Origin: Pseudorasbora parva
Taxonomy: Eukaryota > Chordata > Actinopteri > Cypriniformes > Gobionidae
DNA length: 64,000 nucleotides
Direction of reading: 5' to 3'
NCBI RefSeq assembly: GCF_024679245.1
Contig: NC_090176.1
Span: 46,887,086-46,951,085 of the forward strand
Shown here: one piece after another, positions 57,615 through 64,000 of the stretch
Layout: each line of letters starts with the position of its first letter
How positions within the stretch are numbered: position 1 is the stretch's first letter
The notes under the pieces: generated by a model
What the model was told of the DNA's origin: nothing
Database searches by the model: none
What the model saw: only the letters and a program-made list of their open reading frames with translations
Program-made: the position numbers and the translations under genes

Positions 57615-58375
57615 AGTTAACCCATTCTCTATTCACTTCACTGGCTTCCTGGTTCATCCAGGATTGAATATAAAGGCCCTTTTCCAAATGGCACCCTAAA
57701 CCCTTACGGTCTTCGTCTGAGTCCGCATTTTCACAATGTTATGCCGCTTTGACTGCTGGGTAGAAGGCCTCTGCATAGCTCACAAACTCGCGGGCACAGC
57801 TGAAGTGCGTATCAAGGGCGTATAGCAGACACAAAGGGGGCGCTCACAAGCACCCTTCTTTAAGCTTAAATGACGAATGGGACATCCTACGGTCTTGTGG
57901 ACTTAATGGACACACGCACGCAATGGACATTGTAAGTCCACAAGACCTAAAGTGCACATGAAGTGTGCCATTTGGGACAGAGCCAAGGTCTCCCTTCTAA
58001 CCCAACAGTGCATCTATGGAAATGCCCCCCCCATTTGAAAGAACTACTCACACCTTCAACTACAGCTCGATCACTTCTTTCTACAAACTCGAACCACCTC
58101 CATCTTCCCAAGAATAAGCTCAGCACTATGGGTGATCGGGCTTTCTGTTCTGCCGCTCTACCCTACCCGACCATCTGAGGCCACATCAAGCTCTTGAGAC
58201 TTTAAAAAAAGGACTTAAACATTTCTTTTTAGGAGAACTTATGTAACTATTCTATTAAATAATAACTATTAAATCTATTAGTATTTTACCATTTTTAAAT
58301 TATCTTAACTGTAGCACTTTGAGATTTATTCTAAATGTAAAGTGCAATACAAATAAAATGTATTATTAGTATTTC
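57615..58375 (+). mobile_element. L2-like LINE 3' end, interrupted by a MITE
   Basis: A decayed C-terminus of an L2-type reverse-transcriptase ORF: FTSLASWF-like sequence at 57627, then, after the MITE at 57682-57977, PPHLKELLTPSTTARS then NHLHLPKNKLSTMGDRAFCS. The frame ends early and the remainder is shifted (LKKGLKHF). A 3' UTR with TGTAAAGTGCAATACAAATA follows. Only the last part of a 5'-truncated LINE is present. Confidence 0.82.
57682..57977. mobile_element. MITE with CCAAATGGCAC ends inside the L2 tail
   Basis: TTCCAAATGGCACCCTAAA at the left and GTGCCATTTGGGA at the right are 12-13-bp inverted ends. It splits the L2 reading frame. The target duplication is not clear. Confidence 0.75.
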
Positions 58376-58466
58376 TTATTAGTTTAGCTAGGGTAGTCAT
58401 GTACCAAGATTTCAGTAGTCAGCACTTTATGTTTGAAAAACTTGCTCTCCGTCCGTCCGTCCGTCG

Positions 58467-59078
58467 TGTTGTAGTACTCGAGACCACTCTTGGTCTTAAG
58501 ACCATTTGTTTTGAAGGTCTTGTCTGAAGGTCGGTCTCAGACTTAGAGGACTCTGGATTTAGTTTTAAGACCAGTCAAGACCAGATCCTGGACATTACTA
58601 AATTCCCGATGTATTATCTGATTGGATGTAAAACGTACTGCTTCAGGTGCAATCAATAACTTGTTTGTAATTGAATTTATTTATTGTGCCGATTCAGAAA
58701 TTGAGGTATTGTCAAAAATGTCACCAAAATTAATACAAATGCTCACAAAATGCAAGCTATTGTTGCAAAAAAATTACTTGTATGAGATCTGAATTATATC
58801 ACATTATAATATAAAAATCAAGCAATATAATTTTTTTTGATGCATTTGTAATTTACCAATTCAGATGCATCTACTGTACCACCTCTGCAGTGCAAAGAAT
58901 AGTGTTGTTAATGATTTCATTTAATTGATAAAAGCTCTATATAGTCTTAATATGGTATAATTATATTGATTAAAAAATAAGTCGGTAATTTGTCAGACGG
59001 TAATGTGGCTCTTTATAAATTTAAGTAGTGCTGGTCTGATCTTGGTTTCGCCCTGTTTTAGTCTCGGTCTCAACACAC
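58467..59078. mobile_element. MITE-like element with GTGTTGTAGTACTCGAGACC end
   Basis: The left end GTGTTGTAGTACTCGAGACC and right end GTCTCGGTCTCAACAC are imperfect inverted repeats, with GGTCTT/AAGACC motifs between. (CCGT)n precedes it. Class uncertain. Confidence 0.5.
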
Positions 59079-60288
59079 ATTTTCACCCGTGTTTAAACAT
59101 GTTTAATCACTGTTGTTGGTTTGTCGAATGTCTGAGAAATCTGGCATAGTTTTCCAACAAACGACAACAAACTGGACACAAACCGGACACAAACCGTTGC
59201 CATGACAATGAGGCAAGTCCTTTGCAAAGACTGTGTATAGGTGATCCTATACTTGTAGTGAAAATGGCAGGTTTCTGGACAAATGAGAAGACAATTCTAG
59301 AGAGAGGGTAAAGAGATATTCATGAGGACTCACAATTGGAGCAAGAGAAGAGCAATATTTGAAAGCGCGCGTAAAATAAATCCACCTTGAAGTGCAGAGA
59401 TTTGTTACATGGATGCACTCTTAGGTTACAATAATGCAAACATAATGTCGACTTCATAGAAACGAAAGTCTCCAAGAAAGCCATATCTGACAAGCTACAA
59501 TCTATTATTTTTATTGGTTAAAATGAATGAAGAATATCATGTTTTTTCGTAGGTGCTCGAGTTTGTCTGTGTTTTTTGGGGCAGTGTAAACATCAACATT
59601 ATAAATTTTTTCATACAATTCTAAATCCAACGGCCAACTTGTTTTTTGGTGTTTAGCATGTCTCTGCGGTTTGAATTGGCCTTGAAAGGCATTATAAATT
59701 CAGATTGGTGCATCACCCTGTTCAAACCAATATTGGTGAATTTCATGAATTTTAATACTGATATAGCTCAGTTGACAATTAACCTTGCATACCTGCAGGT
59801 AATGGATAGGTGCGTAGAAGAAAGGACCAAAAAAGCTGGTCAAAAATAAAAAAGGCACACTATCAGTACTAAAAAAAAAAGTATAAAAGTAGCTTTATTC
59901 CCAACGTTTCAGTCCCTTGACCCTCATCAGGCACATACTGATATTGCTACGACAGATAAAAACTAGTTTAATGAGCACATACTCTTTTATGTAAAGTTAA
60001 ATGTTGGTGAATTTAGGTTGTTTGGGACACTTTTTCAAAGTCATCTCAATGGCAAAATGTGTCTTGTGTTAACAAATTAAATGAATGTCATGTACAGTAG
60101 CCTGCAATTATTAAGTAAACATTGCTTCAGGTTTTTCAACTAATTAATCAAATCATTGAAGAACCAAGAATGAAATGAGCAGAAGTTTTCTCTCTTCCTG
60201 CTCATTGTTGTTAAAATGGACAGCCTCAGATCTGTTAGGGTTCTTTTACACTGTACGGAGAATTTGTTTTTGGATTGTTAACCTTTAC

Positions 60289-60501
60289 TTAAAGGAACAG
60301 TCCACCTAAAAGTTCTGTCATTATTTACTCACCCTCATGTCGTTTCACACCCGTATGACATTCTTTCTTCTGTGGAACACAAAAGAAGATATATTGAACA
60401 ATGTTGATGATCAAACAATTTCGATTCGAATCGGCTTCCGTTGTGCAGTCGAACAAATGGAAGTAAATGGAAAATATATTTTTAAGGGACTATCCCTTTA
60501 A
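60289..60501. mobile_element. Palindromic TTAA-type MITE (213 bp)
   Basis: TTAAAGGAACAGTCCACC at the left and GGGACTATCCCTTTAA at the right, both bounded by TTAA, with the subterminal CTCACCCTCATGTCGTTTCA typical of the same family as 48193-48915. Confidence 0.82.
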
Positions 60502-60668
60502 ATAACCTTTCACATTAATATCCCACTAAGACGGGAGTTTTTAAAATGTACGCAGGCATCTGTATTTTCTGGGAAGCGTGAGTGTTTAAATGCATGTGAC
60601 GGTTTGAAAATCGGTATTTTATACTTCTGATACTGTAACAAGATGATTAAATTTCTTTTTGGTGTTTT

Positions 60669-61690
60669 ATGCTGCGTCCCAATTCGCCTACTTATAATAC
60701 GTCTTAAAAGTATGTACTCTTTTTGTGAAGATAAAGTACATTTGAGTGTGTAGCAGAAGAGTATGCAAGCTTTGGGACATACTACTTCGTCTTCTTTAAC
60801 GGACTCTGTCGCTTAGTTACGCGCATCCCATCACCGTTTATCTGCCCTGTCAATCATCGTCAGATTCGTCACAGTTCAAATCAGTTCAAATCCTCCACAT
60901 TCAGTTTCATTTCCTACCGTTTGGGAGAGAAATGTAGCCACACGTTGATCTGCCATGTGTGGGTCTTTAATGCAGAGACTCTCCTCATGTGTTTGCAGTT
61001 TTAATATAATGATGCATTTAAAAGTTAATGGCCAAACTTGTCATTAAAAAAGTTCACAATGATGCAGCAGGTGAAATATAAAGTGGATAACACTGAATAA
61101 ATATCTTTTCGTCAGGTTAAACACTGATTATTGATCACTCAAACCTTTATCTAAACCTCTCTACTTAACCGTAGGACTCGCACATCCATTTACATTTACA
61201 TTTACATTTAATCATTTAGCAGACGCTTTTATCCAAAGCGACTTACAAAAAAGGGGAGAGTAATAGAAGCAACATAACAGACAAGGCCAACAACCTGTAA
61301 GAGCTGTAAGAAATCTCAATTAATTAGCACAATAAACAACAATTATTATTATTTTTTTTTTTAAGACATCTACAACAAAAACTCATGTACGCAAAATGCC
61401 GAACACTGGATTTTGATAGCTATGATAACATCGGTCATGTTTGTAGTTTTATAACACTTTTTATCCGCGTTTGTAGTTCTAATCGAATACTCATTCAACT
61501 CCCAATGGGTTGGGGGCAATATCAGCCGTTAAGGGTGTGCATCGTTCCGCTCTTCGAATTCGGACCGGAAATAGTAAACCAGGCGGGTATCTTTTGAAAA
61601 CTCTTTTCAGCATACTACGATTTGAGACATACTAATTTTATTTTCGCATATTATTTAGTATGGATAGTATGTGAATTGGGACGGAGGGTT
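60669..61690. mobile_element. DNA element with CGTCCCAATTC ends and an internal fish repeat tail
   Basis: Left TGCGTCCCAATTCGCCTAC and right GTATGTGAATTGGGACGGA are inverted ends. At about 61195-61270 it contains ATCATTTAGCAGACGCTTTT then ATCCAAAGCGACTTACA, a very widespread fish retroelement segment. No target duplication was established. Confidence 0.65.
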
Positions 61691-62402
61691 GTTCTACAAC
61701 TTTCCATATGTGTGTTGCAATTTCTCCCTTGCATTTTTCTATAAGCGGACTGTCTTCTCCTTTACCGCCTCAGACTCCGTTCAGACTTAACTTACTAAAG
61801 CGAATGTCCACTCTCCCAGTGGATGCCCGTTTTTGTTTTTATTTTCCTGCTAGGATAATTGTGAGTGATTGACTCTTTCTTTGTAAGCCGTAGTGGATCT
61901 AAGATAATGGCACCAGATGAGCACTGAACCTCATATATGTAGTCTTCACACACATTTAATCAAGTAGTGGTGTTGTTATCCGGCCTGCTGGCTGGGAAGG
62001 CATTTCTACTGTCGCTCTGGCTCAGCTCACGCTCAATGGTTTTAGCTGAGTCCTGTCAGCTCCCATTACCCAACAATGAGGCGTTTGGCCGATCATCTCT
62101 GACAGCTTTTGTGCAGGAATATGATACGGATTTGTCCCTGCCTCACGACTTCGCAGGAGTCTTACTCAAAGCTCTTTACGCGCCACTAGTGTGTAAAGAA
62201 GCTCCGGAAGCGGGAGGCTGCGTTCGATTTGATGCTCTTCACTGAGGCCTCTTTATGGAGGGTGAATTACATTTAGCTGCATTTCACAGTTGTGAATTCA
62301 GCTGGTTAGATTGTGTTTTTTTTCTAACAGGCTGTCTAGTCCACCACTTTCATGACTCAGGGGTTTAATGTAAATGGAATCACAAAGTTACAAAGTTACC
62401 TT

Positions 62403-62405
<3 letters not shown>

Positions 62406-62482
<77 letters not shown>
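62406..62482. repeat. (AT)n microsatellite
   Basis: About 77 bp of perfect AT. Confidence 0.95.
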
Positions 62483-62483
<1 letters not shown>

Positions 62484-63421
62484 CTGAGACTGAACTAAGA
62501 CTCTACTGTTAACCCCTAAAACTGTTAGGGGTTAACACTACTAATAGTAAAACTAAAACTGTGGGTTTTAGTTACTAAGAAATATGTCCTAGAACTTTTC
62601 AGTATCTAAGCTATTTTACTGATAAATCACAAAATACATTTCTGCACTACTGAATGATCCTGTGTGCATGTGTTATGTTACAATGCAGCAGCGTGTTCGT
62701 TTAGAATGGCGATTAACTTCTCTAATAAGCCTTTTAAAATGTGCATTCACCAGATCAATTTTGAGCATCCAGATGGTATAAGTAAGGAATAATTTATGAC
62801 AGGCCGTTGAATTATTAGAAAAATAATGCACACCCGAGCAAGGTTATTATAGTTTTGCTTTTTTAAATTAGTTTTTATTTTATTATCGTTTTCAATTTTG
62901 CTACAAATTTCAGTTTAGTTTGTTAGTTTTACAAATGGTTTTGCTAGTTTTAGTTTAGTTTTTATTTTGCAAATACATTTCTATTTAGTTTTTATTTATT
63001 TAGTTTCAGTTTTAGTTTTAGTAATTATAGTTTAGCAGAGTTACCATAATGAAGTGTAGAGACCAAATCAAGGTTTTTAATTTCAGCAAAGTTTAATTAA
63101 CAGATTAGAGTTTAATCTTACTAAACATCCTTAAGTGAAATAACTTGATAAACGAGCATTATTGTTTAAACCCAGGACGGTCTTACAAAACATGCATAAA
63201 GTTGGGTCTTCACCTTTGAGCAAAAAAGCTTGAGTCAAACTATGACCTATACAGGATCTATCTTAAAGAACAAAATAGATGCAACGTAAAATATAAAAGT
63301 AAAAATTATAAATTCCAGACAAACTCACTCATAACAGATGAAATATTGTTAAACAATTAAAAGCTTATTTTAATTTCTTCAGTAGTACAATGTAGGCTAG
63401 CAGTGTCTACACACTGTTTTG

Positions 63422-63423
<2 letters not shown>

Positions 63424-63488
<65 letters not shown>
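63424..63488. repeat. (GT)n microsatellite
   Basis: About 65 bp of perfect GT. Confidence 0.95.
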
Positions 63489-63491
<3 letters not shown>

Positions 63492-63519
63492 ATGTTTTTC
63501 TAGCCTGGTGAGGACTTCA

Positions 63520-64000
63520 AACTGAATGCACACAGACTCATGGGGACTCGTGTCACCGTGGGGACCTAAATTGAGGTCCCCATGGGTACAAAAGCTTATA
63601 AATCATACAGAATGAGTTCTTTTGAAAATGTAAAAATGTAGAAAGTTTCCTGTGATGGGTAGGTTTAGGGGCAGGGGCAGTGTAGGGGGATAGAATATAT
63701 GGTTTGTATGGTATAAAAACCGTCTATATGGCAAGTCCCCACAAAGATAGCGCACCAGACATGTGTGTGTGCGTGCGTGCGTGCGTGTGTGTGTGTGTGT
63801 GTGTGTTTGTTGTGCTATAATTGTAAAGGGGACCAATGTCCTCACTTATCTAGTAAAATATTATGATAACTGATAAGTAAGGACATTTGGCTGGTCCTCA
63901 CTAGTTAAAAAGGCTTATAAATCGGCCAAAACATGTTTTTATTTAAATCTATTGTTTTGCACGTTCTTGGGATGGGTAGGTTTAGGGATAGGAATTGAGT
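63520..64000. repeat. Tandem pair of a fish repeat unit with GGGTAGGTTTAGGG
   Basis: The order AGGTCCCC, AAAGCTTATAAATC, GATGGGTAGGTTTAGGGGCA (63570-63680) recurs as TGGTCCTC, AAGGCTTATAAATC, GATGGGTAGGTTTAGGGATA (63893-63995), about 310 bp apart. A (GCGT/GT)n tract separates them. The second unit runs off the window end. Confidence 0.65.

Larger units (their letters stand above)
45326..64000 (+). other. stk39 intron (5' part), continues past the window
   Basis: No exon encoding the rest of the CCT domain was found in these 18.7 kb. Content: a Harbinger-like relic, a four-level transposon nest, TTAA and MITE elements, an L2 tail and microsatellites. 53880-54730, 54960-55090 and 61690-62400 appear non-repetitive; an open frame at 61967-62245 is not recognised as protein-coding. 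Confidence 0.8.

Overview
The window looks like vertebrate, most likely cyprinid fish, nuclear DNA. Nine short exons, all on the + strand, join in frame into the middle of one protein kinase gene, stk39 (SPAK). Everything else is intron filled with fish-type transposable elements, microsatellites and one large minisatellite. The repeats point to a cyprinid: a 5S-rRNA-headed SINE3, TTAA-flanked elements with THAP exons, hAT-like elements with 8-bp target duplications, a Tc1-like fossil and an L2 tail. The species itself cannot be named from the sequence. Short ORFs inside introns are not host genes.

Gene layout. The exons lie at 3361-3470, 6895-6996, 10422-10555, 13536-13584, 13698-13763, 32040-32162, 41682-41711, 44102-44158 and 45264-45325. 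They encode the kinase domain from the DFG/activation loop to its C-terminal end, then the region with the WNK-regulated S-motif serine, the linker, and the first residues of the conserved C-terminal (CCT) docking domain. The first exon opens in phase 1 and the last closes in phase 2, so the gene runs past both ends of the window. The preceding exon (catalytic loop) and the following exon (rest of CCT) were not found.

Intron layout. 1-3360: degenerate TTAGCATG-type repeats and an inverted-repeat element with a THAP-like relic. 3471-13535: nested hAT-like, TAGCCT-ended and TTAA elements, with a 5'-truncated SINE3. 13764-32039: a TTAA element with a captured-looking coding exon, a Tc1 fossil, a 3.3-kb minisatellite of 75 indel-free 44-bp units, hAT-like elements and AT blocks. 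32163-41681: a hAT-like copy, a full-length SINE3, a TAGCCT-ended element and a THAP-bearing TTAA element. 45326-64000: a four-level transposon nest (49111-53871), a Harbinger-like relic, an L2 tail and several MITEs.

No operon, CRISPR array or prokaryote-type system is present, and nothing here demonstrates a new biological system. The strongest oddities are the 44-bp minisatellite, which carries an AP-1-like site in most units and a CACGTG palindrome in about 21, and a TTAA transposon inserted head-to-head into an arm of its own relative. All repeat calls come from reading the sequence; no database search was run.
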